Source: Hormiphora californensis (lineage: Eukaryota > Ctenophora > Tentaculata > Cydippida > Pleurobrachiidae). Taken from it: DNA of 64,000 bases. Of the stretch, positions 15,912 to 28,700 are shown in pieces. The notes under the pieces were generated by a model, which did no database searches, had not been told where the DNA came from, and saw only the letters and a program-made list of their open reading frames with translations. Within the stretch, counting starts at the first letter, position 1. The number at the start of each line of letters is the position of its first letter. The DNA is taken from assembly GCA_020137815.1 (NCBI GenBank), contig CM035360.1, forward strand, positions 7,207,743 through 7,271,742. Direction: 5' to 3'. The translations under genes and the position numbers were made by a program.

Positions 15912-16168
15912 GGGCGCCGTTACGATCTGGGTGTTTGGTGGCCTGTTTACAGGTGCGCGCTGCCAAAAAAGTTGATTCACTAAAATGGCTCTAACCGCCA
16001 AACCACTCAACCGTTTTGGCTAATTCAAAGTTTATCTGGTAGGAAATGTCAAGGCCTAACCCCAACCCAAACCCCAGCCCTAACCCTAACCCTACTTTAG
16101 CCCTAACCCTAAAAAACCGTTTGTCAGCACTCACCAAACACCCAGATTTTAACGCTGGCCTATATATA

Positions 16169-16508
16169 AGGGTGGAATCACACCAAGATCTTCGAAAGAA
16201 TTGTTTCGACGCACCAAACTCAATCACACTGAAAAGTATGGTTGGTTCTTCACAGCAGGCGTTCAGTTGTTGTGAACGCCTGCTGTGCGCGGCGCATTGG
16301 CACGTGCATCTTGGGCGCTGGCAGGCTTTCACATGTTGTAACATATAGAAGCCTGCCAGCGCCCAAGATGCACGTGCCAATGCGCCGCGCACAGCAGGCG
16401 TTCACAACAACTGAACGCCTGCTGGGAAGAACCAACCATACTTTTCAGTGTGATTGAGTTTGGTGCGTCGAAACAATTCTTTCGAAGATCTTGGTGTGAC
16501 TCCGCCCT
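16169..16508. mobile_element. inner foldback A (about 340 bp)
   Basis: Nearly perfect palindrome centred near 16339. Arms include TCACACCAAGATCTTCGAAA, GAACGCCTGCTGTGCGCGG and GGCGCATTGGCACGTGCATC. It lies between the outer arms of the preceding element. Confidence 0.8.
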
Positions 16509-16630
16509 AAGCTCTTACGGTATTCCCACGACCGTGGGAAAAGAGAGATAGATAGAAATACTAAGAGAGAGAAATATCTATTTCTATCTATCTCTCTTTT
16601 CCCACGGTCGTGGGAATACCGTAAGAGCTT
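16509..16630. mobile_element. inner foldback B (122 bp)
   Basis: AAGCTCTTACGGTATTCCCA at the left is mirrored by TGGGAATACCGTAAGAGCTT at the right. Each arm contains a smaller hairpin CCCACGACCGTGGG and a GAGATAGATAGAAAT tract. It directly abuts foldback A. Confidence 0.8.
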
Positions 16631-16912
16631 CCACTATTGCAGTCATCTGCAAATCCAGGCCAGGTTTTTTGGCCAGCGTTAAAATCTGGGTGTTTCGTGA
16701 GTGCTGACAAACGGTTTTTAGGGTTAGGGCTAAAGTAGGGTTAGCGTTAGGGTTTGGGTTGGGGTTAGGCCTTGACATTCCCTACCAGATAAACTTTGAA
16801 TTAGCCAAAACGGTTGAGTGGTTCGGCGGTTAGAGCCGTTTTAGTGAACCAACTTTTTTGGCAGCGTGCACCTGTAAACAGGCCACCAAACACCCAGATC
16901 GTAACGGCGCCC

Positions 16913-17739
16913 AGGGTTTTTAGGAAACGTTAAAAATCTGCCCATGGGTGTTTTGAGTGTCAGCGCTCGAGGTTTTTCAGGGTTAGGGCTAAACTTTAAA
17001 GTAGCCAGTTTAGGGCCGGGGTTCGGGTTTGGTTAACCTTAAATGGTGTTAATAATGGAACCAACAACATACAATAGTCCCCCATCAGTCTAAGTCTAGC
17101 ACAATGTTCAAATTGCATTGAATCCATTATCCAATAAGACCCGCAGTTGTTTGAAACGAGTCAAAACACATTTCAAGTAATTATGATGTTAAATAGTAAT
17201 AATGACATTAAGGTAAAATTTCGCAATACCGATAACATTAGGAGGATAATATTAGGAGAAAGAAGGCCGCTATAGACGCAGTGTTAATTTCGGTGTTCTT
17301 GAAGTATATCTTTAAGTTCTAGTATAAACGAGTAGTGAACTAGAATATTTAACGCATGATAGCGGGATATAAATATTCGATATTATCAGTGAGCCATCAG
17401 TATTTATTCCAAAAGGTCATTACTCATTGTAAACCACTAAACCAATGGTTTAGTAAACCATCCCCCCTGTTTATAACCCCGCTATATAGCGGGAGAAATC
17501 ACATAACTCCCATCCCCGTTAGAAGTTTCCTCCCGGCCTTCTGATAAATCCCGCTCTCCCCGGAGGGATAGTTTAAACAATAAATAACCCCAAGTTGTAC
17601 TTAGCATGATAATTTGATAACCCCTTCCCTACGGGTCGCCGGTCGGGAATTATCACACGTACAACTTATGCTGTAGTATGTAAACTATCATCCAGTCAGA
17701 CAACAGGCCGGTTACCTATATTATAAAGCAGCTCAGAAT
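16913..17739. other. no gene; fragment of telomere-motif repeat family
   Basis: At 16918-17000 is a further diverged copy of the outer-arm sequence (GTTTTGAGTGTCAGCGCT, then GGGTTAGGG). The same words recur at 50335-50395. The rest is unique AT-rich DNA with small hairpins (CCCGCTATATAGCGGG near 17480). TTTATT at 17403-17408 could be the minus-strand polyadenylation signal of the GPCR gene. Confidence 0.5.
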
Positions 17740-18843
17740 TCACAACACAGAGTTTTCACTATGACTATTCGGATTCTCAGGCAGCCTACTGTACTTTCTC
17801 ACCGCTCCGTTTCTCAGTTCGATGGGCTCCGTATGGTAAAGCCTGCTGTTTGGCACACAAACATGTGACTCACACTGCGTTGGCCGCTTCATCCCAACAG
17901 GCACACTCCGAGGTTTCTTGAGTAGTGTTCGCATCATTGTAGAAATACGGGGCATTCGAATGAGATAGATTATTGGGTTGATTCCTGCATTGAGAAGGTA
18001 CGAGATAGGGGTCAGAAAGGCGTAAATGAGAGCGTTGGGATCTATACTGTCGAACCAGCTCGTGGTTTCTTTGAAGTGAACCAGATATCCCATGAGGAGG
18101 AACCAGTAAGGCATGTTGAGGGTGATGTAAACCAGCGTTACCATGACAATAGTCATGCTAGCGTGTTTGCAGCGTGCACTCCTTGTCTCGTTAGCTAGGG
18201 AATTCTCCTTGATCAGCAGGACAAACACAGAAATGAAGCAGGAGATAACTATTGGTATTGATGGCCACAAGATGGGTAGTATACCCATAACAACCAACAA
18301 TACCTTGTAGGTTGTGCTCTCAGAGTGGTAAATAGCCCGGAGGCTGAAGTTGCAACTTGTCACACTCTGGTAGTACACATACTCCTTGCCGTGGAGGTAT
18401 GGGAACAAGACCAGAACCAGGATCCCCAGGAAGTAAACACCGACAAATATCTTGAGTGGTAAAGTGTGTATGTCATGGAGCGGTCTCAGAAGGCTCAGTG
18501 TCCGTATGATGCTCTGCAATGCCACTGCCAGGACACTCAAGTTGCTACCAAACACAAAAAGCATGGCCGTGGTCTGGCATACAAATGGGGAGCCCAGTAG
18601 CATCTCCCTTCCCTCAGTGAGGCGAGATATGGAGAATGGCACCATGGAGATAGCCGTGGCAATGTCAGTTATCACCATGAAGAGGTAGAGGGCGTTGGAG
18701 ATGTGTCTTCGGGATGTAAAGAAGGCAGGTAAAGCGAGCATGTTGAGGAATGTTCCGGAGAAACAGGACAGCAATCCAACTGATCCGTACATGATGTTGA
18801 CTGCTGTAACTGTTGGATTGTACACTGTGGTGTTGTTCGACAT
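17740..18843 (-). CDS. rhodopsin-type (class A) G-protein-coupled receptor
   Basis: 367-residue single-exon frame with seven hydrophobic spans (about 18-40, 50-72, 88-112, 131-150, 182-210, 228-254, 270-296). Family marks: possible N-glycosylation at NNTT near the N terminus, Asp60 in TM2 (ITDIAT), Cys89 at the TM3 start and Cys164 in the second outer loop for the conserved disulfide, and NPIIY at 289-293 in TM7. The DRY site at the end of TM3 is changed to IIRT, keeping the Arg. The tail is Ser/Pro/Arg-rich and about 70 residues long. It would act at the cell surface; the ligand is not predictable. Three TTGGTTAGCTTG units at about 18870-18902 lie just upstream of the start. No frame breaks. 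Confidence 0.85.
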   Translation of the reverse strand: MSNNTTVYNPTVTAVNIMYGSVGLLSCFSGTFLNMLALPAFFTSRRHISNALYLFMVITDIATAISMVPFSISRLTEGREMLLGSPFVCQTTAMLFVFGSNLSVLAVALQSIIRTLSLLRPLHDIHTLPLKIFVGVYFLGILVLVLFPYLHGKEYVYYQSVTSCNFSLRAIYHSESTTYKVLLVVMGILPILWPSIPIVISCFISVFVLLIKENSLANETRSARCKHASMTIVMVTLVYITLNMPYWFLLMGYLVHFKETTSWFDSIDPNALIYAFLTPISYLLNAGINPIIYLIRMPRISTMMRTLLKKPRSVPVGMKRPTQCESHVCVPNSRLYHTEPIELRNGAVRKYSRLPENPNSHSENSVL

Positions 18844-19759
18844 CTTGTAATCCTGGAGAAATAGTAGTTTGGTTAGCTTGTTGGTTAGCTTGTTGGTTAG
18901 CTTGTGAGTCGTGGCGGGGTTTGATCATATAATTTGATCATATGAATAACTATGCAGTGATCAAATAGAGACTTGTCAATCATCTAAAGGATAACTTATC
19001 CTAACTGGCATTGCTAAGCGTTGTAGTAATTAATGGTTTCCTAGCAGTCCATCACTTAAGGCACAAGCTAGGATGTTATAGGACTATGCAAGAACTTTAC
19101 AAGACGAAGATGCGACTGAAGACAAGCTAAATGATGGTCTAATATGAAAAGTTACCGGCCACTTCTGATTCGATCGGCCACTATTAGATAGGATGGACTG
19201 CCGACTGATACACACGCCAGTCACCAGAGTATATTTCAAATATAAACTAGGAGTATAGACGGTAGTTTAGGAGATTCTAGAAATAGGGGACTGAAATATT
19301 ACAAAACAAGTTAAAGATTGTATCAGATAACACATTTACCGTTATCTAACATGGAATATGGTAGAAGGAAGTCTGTACACTACACGTGCTGTGATCGGTA
19401 CACAGATAATATATCAATACATGTACCTAGATCACTGTAGTACAACCTCAATAGATTGAGGTGGCGGGAATTAATACACGTTATTGAATATAATAGGAGC
19501 AACTAGTAGTCGATTAGGATCGGCTCAACCAAGAATTGACAGCTGCTGATAGAAAACACATGAATATTGAACATGCATGCTACTACATTATAGCATATAT
19601 TATAATTGAGTTCATCTGACTCAGAATTAATAATTTAATAATTTATATAGGTTCTGAAACATTGCTTGGCAGTTGCAGATCCAACCTGATGAACTCTCTT
19701 TTACCTTTAGTAATGATAATGCTATTAAATCATAGACTAAGTTTCTTTCCTTTTCTCTT

Positions 19760-19763
<4 letters not shown>

Positions 19764-19852
<89 letters not shown>
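19764..19852. repeat. (CT)n microsatellite
   Basis: About 89 bp of CT repeats in the gene-poor region. Confidence 0.95.
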
Positions 19853-19856
<4 letters not shown>

Positions 19857-20395
19857 GTCCCCCTCTCTTTACGTATTATATATTTATCTCTCTTCTTCTC
19901 TCGTTGATCCTACATAAACGCTCACTTAGCGAACGTAATTTGGATTGCATTTATATATTTTAGGACTCAAATAGCTGTACACCGAAAATATGCAACAACC
20001 TCCCAGTAAAAGAAAACAACTAGTGGCCTGACTGACAAATCTAAACTTGGAAGTCCTACATTGCGCAATGTGCGATTTATGTAAACTGCGGGCGGGTGAT
20101 TTTATACGTCGGACCATAAGTGACCATATACTGTTATGTTCTATAATAACAGTTTCTATTTACTTTGATATGAACTATCAGATCATGAACAAACATCATG
20201 CAAGCTCTAAAACATCTAGAGAAGCTAGAAATCAATTATAAATTTGCTTACTTTTCAACACATACGAATTAATGTGTCAAAACGGAAATCTATGCTGCAG
20301 GGATCACCTGAATCTGAGGCGAGCAGATTGTTCTGTAAAAGTCAATTCTTGATTTACTGTAGGATTGTTTGGGATGTGGATTTTAAGTTCAGATT

Positions 20396-20532
20396 GTGGT
20401 AAAGGCGGACTGGGTGGAACCTGGGTAGGTGGGGAAACACGTCCGGAGCGTGGGAGGTCATAACAAGTCAAAACACGGATATATGTTCGTATGACCTCCC
20501 ACGCCCCGGACGTGTTTCTCCGCCCACCCCGT
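20396..20532. repeat. inverted repeat with GC-rich arms
   Basis: AGGCGGACTGGGTGG and AACACGTCCGGAGCGTGGGA are mirrored by TCCCACGCCCCGGACGTGTT and CCACCCCGTCCGCCT. Hairpin of about 137 bp. Confidence 0.75.
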
Positions 20533-20591
20533 CCGCCTGTACCACAGAAATTTAATCGATCGTGAATTTCAGCCGTAAAAAAGATAACAAC

Positions 20592-20614
20592 CTGTCAGAA
20601 CATTGGCCTGACAG
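20592..20614. repeat. single TCAGAACATTGGCCTGA micro-element
   Basis: Single unit with one base change from the family word and intact CTGTCAG/CTGACAG ends. It sits 20-25 bp before another hairpin element. A decayed unit lies at about 23289-23310. Confidence 0.6.
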
Positions 20615-20638
20615 ATAGGAACGGAAAATCAAGAATGT

Positions 20639-20817
20639 TACAAACAGTGGTGCTCCGTCATATTGGCCGCCCGTACAGCGACGCTCAAAGCGTTGTCCAC
20701 GACGTCCAAAACGTGCAAAAAGAATTCAATATCAGCGGACTGCGTCTTAGTCATGGACAAAGCTTTGGGCGACGCTTCATGCGGGCGGCCAATATGACAG
20801 AGTGCCACAGAATCTAA
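20639..20817. repeat. inverted-repeat element (GTCATATTGGCCGCC arms)
   Basis: GTCATATTGGCCGCCCG and GCGACGCTCAAAGCGTTGTC near the left are mirrored by GACAAAGCTTTGGGCGACGC and GGGCGGCCAATATGAC near the right, giving a roughly 180-bp hairpin. Confidence 0.7.
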
Positions 20818-21863
20818 CATGTGTAATTTGCTTGTTCAACAACAACACACGAGATTAATAACACTGAACATACCGGGCTATAATTAGTTGTGGGTGTTTG
20901 GTTCCTCTTAAATAATGATAATCGTTTAAATTTCTTATGTAACAATTATAGTCAGACTGATAAAAATAGCGTGGCAGGAAACCATGTGTGCAATTATTTC
21001 ATCTTCTTTCGAAAAGAAACTTAACAATGGTCCACTGAGGTATAATGGAACCCTGAACCTGCTAAAAACTTGTCTTCCTGGACTCTCTACGCGACTCTTT
21101 CACTGTGTTCCGGTGAAGGAGGGGTTAAAAACAATTAGCTACATGAAAATATACTGCTCTATATTTATAGTCCATGTATACAGTATACATATCATATAGT
21201 ATACATGAAGAACAAAATGATATAAGCGCAGCTTCCTTGAATTTTGCATTAAATGCTCTAAATATAATACATACCAGCAACTTCTCGTTCAAAAGCAAGA
21301 ACTTGTAAACCTACTTTTCAATTAGTCGGCCATGACCAAAAACCAAAAGTAAGCATTAATTTAACCCTGCTATAGGCCCTCGGAATGCGGTCAGACTGTG
21401 CGTTGTCCACAAGCAAGCGTTACGTCAAAGTAACACGTCATATGAGTACCTTCTAGATGTTTCTAAATCTACTTCTAGGTACTTTAGGGTTGGGCGGACC
21501 TTGCTACTACATATTATATCATGAGATGGCTTGTCGGAAGAGCTTTGTTAACTCTTTGCAGGCTAGTCTCAGATAATGATAATTTGGAAATTATTGCAGT
21601 GTAATATATTTCCCATACTCTGACTCATAACTTTTGACACACCGCCTCCCACACCGCCTATCCTTATACTATGCAATTATAAAATAAGAAAAGTATAATG
21701 GTTGTGCAATTTGAGGATCTCCATATCTTAGACCATCTGAAAAAATTTAAAAAAAGTCCCAGTACTGGGAGTCCCACTGACTTCGTATCGACTATCGCTA
21801 TGTTGGCCGAGTGGTGGTCACTCAGACTTGACTATAGATATATGTACATATGTAGTATAATCG

Positions 21864-21962
21864 GTTCAAATTTCAGCGTTAGTTCCGGACAGATCTTGAC
21901 ATGTCTGATCACTATAGTGATCAGACCTGTCCGGAACTAAAGCCGAAATTTAAACCGATTAT
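21864..21962. repeat. near-perfect 98-bp palindrome
   Basis: Centre TGATCACTATAGTGATCA at about 21906-21923, with arms containing TTAGTTCCGGACAG / CTGTCCGGAACTAA and ATCGGTTCAAATTTC / GAAATTTAAACCGAT. Confidence 0.75.
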
Positions 21963-24107
21963 AATAATATGCGTTGGCATATAATGCGTGACGAATCTAG
22001 ATCTAGATTCGTATCACGATAGTGTACCTCTGCAGAGTTACGAAGCGACTGGCCTGCGCCCTACACTTTAGGATATTTTATAGGGTATATATCATGTCAA
22101 ATGTCAATATATGCGAAAATAGTTGCGATAGGCAGATGTATATTTAATTATTCTAGACTATCTGAGATAGATTATCGAACCCTGTGAGCTATAGGTATCT
22201 ATTGGATGCAGTAGCTGTTAATGATGCTCTTACTCGGCGCTCTATGTAATTCTATTGATGCAACACGTTCTTGATGCAACACGTTATAATGCAGCGTGCA
22301 CGTGTAGCGCATATATACGGGCAGGAAATATCCCCCACCAACTATAGGTGTATGATGAATTTCGAATTATATAACAGACAGCAGGACAACATAATATGGA
22401 ACATTATTAACTAAAGCGAAACACGCCAGAGATATCTAAGCGAAAAGAAACGTTACTACAGTGGTAACTGTAAGGACTAAGGAGGAAGCAAAATGGATTC
22501 CTGTATGATTCAACTATAGTACCACAAATCTTATTAAATGGAAATTTGCCTGGAATGTTTTTGTTGTGTGCATGCATTGTGTTGACCAAAGCTGCTTCAC
22601 CAGATTAGTAACGCAATTACCCCTACATTGCAATGCCTACTATCGCAATGCCCTCTACAGAGGGGTAATTTCGTTACCAATTCATCAGATCACTTTCTCA
22701 CACGGGGGCCAAGATCAAGTCACATATAATTCTAGTTTTCAGTATTCAGATTAGGATAAGTACCCTGGATATAAGAGTAGAAAATCTACCCGACAATAAT
22801 TTTCATACCAAATAGCGGTCTAGATAAAGGGAGAACTTTTCAGCCCTGTCATCAAGTTGCAATTGAAACGTGTTGATGGGTCAGGTGCTCAGACATTAGC
22901 GACAAAATAGTGTCTCTATAATGCGACTGCAATAACCCAAATGAATATGTGTGTGTCTAGAAAATAAGAATAAGTGAAACAATTTCTGCAGGAAGGACTG
23001 TCTAGTTTTGCCACACCGTGTTTACAGCTGGGATAAACCTGTCAAAACTATATATGTTCCCTTCCGTAATATGCGTACTGTAACTGAGAGCAGTATAATT
23101 AGCTGCTGGTTACATTCCAGTGAAATTCACTAGGAAGTTCACGGTTAGTTTCGAACTAATCTACAATTTATTTCTGGAGTCATTGATTGGAAGTGGTATA
23201 ATAATGAAACAGGAATGAGCTCTAAACACAGCAACTTTTATCCGCGGATAATATAAATTACCTCGCTAAAATGCATTATATTCCGACCCTGTCAGAGCAT
23301 TAGCCTTCAACAGTTTCGATCCCCCAAAAACGCCTTCAGAAAAGCAGCTAAACCTTTCTTCAGTGTTATAATTGCGGATACATCATGTTTACCAGCCGTA
23401 TACAACAATAGCTTACATAAGTAACTGCTTTGAAGCGACGATAGGCTCAAAGCGTGCAGCCGTGAATAATATTAGGGGCTCGGGGTCTCCTTTATATTAA
23501 ACAATAGGAGCTCTTTGGAGAGGCTCAGGATTGGAGGAGAACATATATAGTGTCCTGTGATGTACACAAATTATTTGCTTCAGACATCAGTCATTACATG
23601 CACGGAGAGAGAAAGTATATCCACTGATATTACTGATAGCAATATGTACCAATAAATTTCCTGATATAAAGAAATAATCCCATCGCTTAGCTACTTCGTT
23701 AGTGAGTGAATTCATAAATAAAACATGAGACCTTAGCTTAGTTTAGTGGGGTGCCATACATAAGAATAATTATTGTCAGTATTAAAATCGTTTAAATACT
23801 TATGATTTATGCTACCGTCCTAGGCTGAGTAAAGCTAGTATATAAGTGCACATGTACCAATCAGTAGCCAGCTAGGCTGCATCAGTTCACACCATGGTGT
23901 GCGCTTCACGAGAGTGACACTGATTTACTGATGATACCTGCTGCAGGCCTCCCACAACAATTCGATACCATTGAAAGAATGTCTTAATGATTTTTATCTC
24001 TCTCCTGATAGAGATCTATACCAATGCTGAGCTCTATCCTCTCAGCTCTATCTATCTATATACTTATCTCGCGCTTCTCTCTCATCGTTGATAATCTTCA
24101 ACGTCTG

Positions 24108-24470
24108 ATTGCTGCAGTGATTGAACTTTGATGAAGATAAGTAGAACGTCCATTAATTTAGCCATTCAGAGAGAGCGATCAGCGGAATATAACAGTCGTC
24201 AACTCTCAAATCCGAGTGATCTAACGTTGTTCTGTCAGTCCACTGTCTTATTTTTACTACTCTCTGATCCTCGTCTCTCTTATGACGCTTGATAATTCCT
24301 TTCACACGGTCTGATGATTGCTGCATGTCGTGATGTCGAAACGTTAGCATGGAAGAATAAGTAGAACGGCATTAATTATGTAGCCATTCAGAGAGCGATT
24401 CAGCGGGAATATAATAACAAGTCGGCAGACCCACGAGATCAGGAAGGAAGATCTAAACAGTTGTTCTGTC
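24108..24470. repeat. diverged tandem duplication, about 215-bp period
   Basis: Blocks with ATTGCTGCA, AAGTAGAACG, GCCATTCAGAGAG and GTTGTTCTGTCAG occur in the same order at about 24108-24240 and 24317-24470, with indels. Confidence 0.6.
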
Positions 24471-24596
24471 AGATACACACACCTGGTAATTATTTGGCCA
24501 CATTGATGCCTGAGTGAGATCGAGGTCGCGCAGCGACCGAGATCGATCTCACATCTAGGCCTCCGGCGCGTTATTGATTTTAGAGCAAACTTTTTC

Positions 24597-24850
24597 AAAG
24601 ACCTGGCTGCAAGGAACTACTGAACCGATTTGCATCTCGTTTGTTGCTCCTGGCAGATAATTGTCTCTAGTTTTACGGAAAATACCCGCGAATATCAGCA
24701 TTTGAGGAATAGTGGGTCAAAATTGACGCTAAACATGAGCAATTCTTTAAAGACCTGGCTGCAAGCTCCTACTCGGTCCTGGGACAATCTGCGGGTACTG
24801 GGTGAATCGTCATGGCCTTGTGAGTATGGGAAAATACCCGCCGATACATC
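24597..24850. repeat. fragment of the ACCGATTTGCATC foldback family
   Basis: AAAGACCTGGCTGCAAG occurs twice (about 24597 and 24749), with ACCGATTTGCATC, GGAAAATACCCGC and GTGGGTCAAAATTGACGCT. These words match the foldback arms at 55177-55616. Confidence 0.6.
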
Positions 24851-25747
24851 AAAGTGCCAATTGAGGCGATAATTGGGGTTTTGGTAGTGCTATGTCGGCT
24901 AAAAATGCCTGCTAAAACAGTATATCGCGCGCGATTTGATAGTCCCACTGCTGAAAACGTGCTTTACATCGCGCGCACGTGAGTTCTTGCTGTCCACAGG
25001 CCGGGAGCCTATTCTTCGCGGAGCGAGAATAGGTTGCAATGGAGCCAAGGTAATTATATGATGTTGAAATGACTTCCTTGATCACATACACAGTGCTATT
25101 GTTATGAGCGGCAGGGAGTCTGTTGTAAGAACTGTGTGATGAAAGCAATCCAGCAATGAATTGCACACTTGAGAGTTTTCAAAAGTCGTGAATTAATATT
25201 TCGGTGTCAATGTCATCAGGATTAGCTCTGATCGGAATTGTAAGCTAAATCAGGCATGTTTCATGGTAATTGTTTGAATAAAGGTCGAGTTATCGCGGTA
25301 CAGCACATTATAGATCTGACACTGAGCACCAGCTGTATTTCAAAGACCACTGGGAATGATGGCAAATTGAGCGCTGTATATATAGCTCTCCTTACCTTTC
25401 TCCAACAAGCTAAAGACGTGCACACTAATCACCATATGACACACTCACACAGCTGGAGATAAAGAGAGAGAACCATTTATCGGGCATATTAGACGTAATG
25501 TATAAAGGTTAATGATTATATAGCAATGTGCTATACAGTTCCAAACATTGTCTATAGAAACAAGATATGAATTAATTCTTTATTACTCTTTATCCTAAGG
25601 AAATAATATCAAAAATTCATTTCCACTTAACTAACATTGTCATAGACCTAGTAACAGCTGCTTTCGGCATCTCCACAGCTGTGATTTAGAACTATACAAG
25701 AGGTGATGTCCCCCGCGGGGGTAATGTCTTGATCTTGTAGCCCCAAA

Positions 25748-28700
25748 TCACGTGTTCAACATGTTTTTCCAGGCCCTACGAGAGCCAGAGTTGCTTCCAA
25801 AGTAGGATGAAGCAGCCCTCAGAACGTGGTTAGTAGACTGGCTTGAAGGAAGTCTGTTTAACTGGAATCGTTTCCATGTCGTCTGAACTACCTCATATTG
25901 AGCCTGGTGGATCAGAGAAAGAGTTAGAATGAGCTTAGATTTCTATTCCTCTGAAACATACAGTGCCTCATATTACGAACGACACTCTGTCGTGAAAGCT
26001 AGGGAACCTGTCGGCTGTCAGCTGCCACACAGGAATATGTGTATCATAATTCATACCTGATCCCTTGACTCCAATATCTTTTCACGTTCCCTGCGAAGTG
26101 TATCTCTGATATTTCCCAATCCATTATAGGCCAGTCTGCCTCGTACAGTGCTCTTGACATTCAGCACTGCCCCAAGTCGAGGGAAGGCCGGAATCTTCTC
26201 TGTCATCGGAATCGGCTTCGGTCTGAAGTTGCAGTATATGGTGAGGTCAGCTTTATACAGTGACATCCAATAAGATGAGATGAGATCGTTCAAGAAATGA
26301 TGTTGATTAGAACTACTTCAAAATGTGATTCATCATGACAATAAATGAAGGTCCTGACATGACAAAGTATTCAGCTGTGCTACATTGCAACTTTTCAAGT
26401 TAGAGCTTTTCCCAGGAGCATTAACATAATGTTCTAGCCTATTCCTTATTATTATAATGATTCTGAGGAACATGCTATAGCTTTCCTTTGCACGTCTGGA
26501 AGCCTTGCAAGGGTTCTCTTGGAGCGAAAGAAATTGGCAACGTTTTGACTAAAACTCTGGACTAACTTTCGGTTAATTCTAAAACAAGAATAGCACTATC
26601 CAAAGAGCTGAGTTAATAATGGCTCCGCAACACTAAACTATTTGTTTATTGAGAAATAGCCATGAACTGGAAACAAACCCGAGTCCATGCAACTGTTGAA
26701 CGACTTAAGACAGGCTCTACTTACGCTCTCGAGCGGCCAGATGCCGCTGTTAGGGTGGTAGACTGTCTCTCTAGTCGATCCTGGACAGTATCATCAAATG
26801 GATCATAACCTGGAAATGCAAAGTCTCATTTAAAGTTTCTAAAACAGAGAGGAAATGTATACCGAGTTTGGAAAAAACTAGGATTATAAAAGATTTAGGA
26901 ATTAAAATATGGCTCATATGAACTTCATTATATCCGCTGGAAGGATATGAAGCTGAAATGTTCCTAAATATTTACTTGTTATATCAAGACGTCTCCCTTC
27001 TTCTGTTCTATACTCCTGAAAATATAATAATTATTAGGGAAAGAATAACAACATTATTAGGCCAGCGTTCCAGGTTGGTTTCATAGAATAGATAGTTCAG
27101 CTGCAGTAGGTACCTGGTTTATAAGATCGAACACATAGTTAGTGGCACAGTATGGTGCCAAGCTGGCCCTGCTCTCGGGGCGTTTCTTGTTCCTCTCAGC
27201 CCTCAACTGATCCCGCAGGATCTCCAATGCACGAATGCTTGTTGATTCTCGAGACATGGGTGGAGGCTTTGGTACTCCTAGTGGGAGTGTAAAGAAATGT
27301 AAATCCTAATGGTTGCAACACACGACGGAAAAATAAGCAGATGAGTTAAAAACTAACGTTGTATTAGGGAAGGAAGGGGTTGATCTTTTATCGAGACTTG
27401 AGTCTTCTTTCTCTCAGGAGGCTTAGGAGCTGTTGTAATGGGTGGAAGATGGCTGAAGTCTGGGGTAGCAGTAGCAGCGCTCTTGGTCCTCCCTTCTTCT
27501 CGGGACGACTTTCTGCTGGTAGCTCTAGTTGGTGTGCAGGATTTACTTGAACCTCGAATACTGGCACTGAATTCACTGTAATGCGGAGAACTTGCTTTCG
27601 ATGAAGAAGCTCTGCTACTCTCTGATTTTGAAGTGGCTCTGCTGATCGCTGCTTTTGATGAACCTCTGCTACTCTCTGATTTTGAAGAGGCTGTGCTACT
27701 TTCTGCTTTTGATGAGGCTCTGCTACTCGCTGCTTTCGAAGAGGCTCTGCTACTCTCTGCTTCGGAAAGTTTTGATGATGTTTTTGTTAGTGGTCGTTTG
27801 CTTGACGCTTTCGAGGACTCTCTCGCTATCGATAGTTCACTTGATGATGAGCTGCCATCGCTTCCTTCAGAAGAATCAAACTTCGTTTGGAGGGCTGCCT
27901 TAGCTGCGATTGAAGATCTTGAAGTCTTCCCGGAGGCACGGCTGACAGCCTTTGCCTCTTCCTCTGAACTTGAAGAGCTGGAAGAGCTGTGTTTGCTGCT
28001 AGCTCGACTGGAGTGACGGCTAGAATGTTTGCTAGAGCGCTTACTCGAAGCTTTGGAGATGGGTCTCTCTGGAGAAGTATCGGAACTGGAACTCTTAGCT
28101 GCCTCAAAGAGAGAATCGTCAGATGAATCGTCAGATGAATATCCTTCTTTAGACACAGCTTTTCTGGCGGAGGAGGCTTTCCCAGATGTCCTACTTTTAA
28201 ACTCTCCTGTTGATTTTTTAGATGCGCTACTTTCTGTCCTGCTCGGGGATTTGGTTGGGGATTTGGTTGACGCTTTGCTCAAAGTACCGGATTTAGAGCT
28301 CGTGTCGCTCTCGCTGGAAACCTTAGCGTAACTCTTCTTGGAAGTCCGACTTATCACAGCACCTTCACTTGCCTCTGAGTCGCTAGATGTCTTACTTCCC
28401 GACCTGTGAGACTGTTTTTCAATGCCTCCAGAAGACTTTACCAGATTTACTGCTCCGACTGCTTGCTCTGGAAGATTTATCTGAAGGTAAAATCATTTCT
28501 TCCAACTGATCCAAAGCATCTTCAAACATACCAGGCGATGAGGATTTATCAGACCCAGATGATTTAGGTGAATCTTTTCCAGATATTCGTGAGTGACCAG
28601 ACTTTTTACCAGACTTTTTATCTTCGTCACTTGAAAAATATATCTGAATAGCCATCTTCGGACGAACTTTCTTTCTCTTTTGGTTCAGAGCTCTTCTTAG

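Larger units (their letters stand above)
15912..16912. mobile_element. nested foldback element, outer layer, with TTAGGG-like motifs
   Basis: Arms 15912-16160 and 16671-16912 are inverted copies; both ends read GGGCGCCGTTACGATCTGGG. Each arm carries telomere-like words: CCCTAACCCTAACCCTA at about 16078-16094 on the left and GGGTTAGGG / GGGTTAGCGTTAGGG at about 16722-16753 on the right. The roughly 510-bp middle is occupied by two further hairpin elements (16169-16508 and 16509-16630). No transposase frame is seen. Confidence 0.8.
18904..25747. other. gene-poor intergenic region
   Basis: About 6.8 kb with no convincing exon on either strand. It holds the (CT)n tract and hairpins listed separately and otherwise reads as AT-rich noncoding DNA. 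Confidence 0.6.

Noticed and set aside
16078-16115. True telomere or chromosome end
   Set aside because: The TTAGGG-like tracts are short, imperfect and mirrored inside an inverted-repeat element with ordinary genes on both sides.
16046-16457. Pro-Asn-rich and Arg/Cys-rich open frames on both strands
   Set aside because: They arise from the mirrored telomere-like and palindromic repeats; no homology or splice support.
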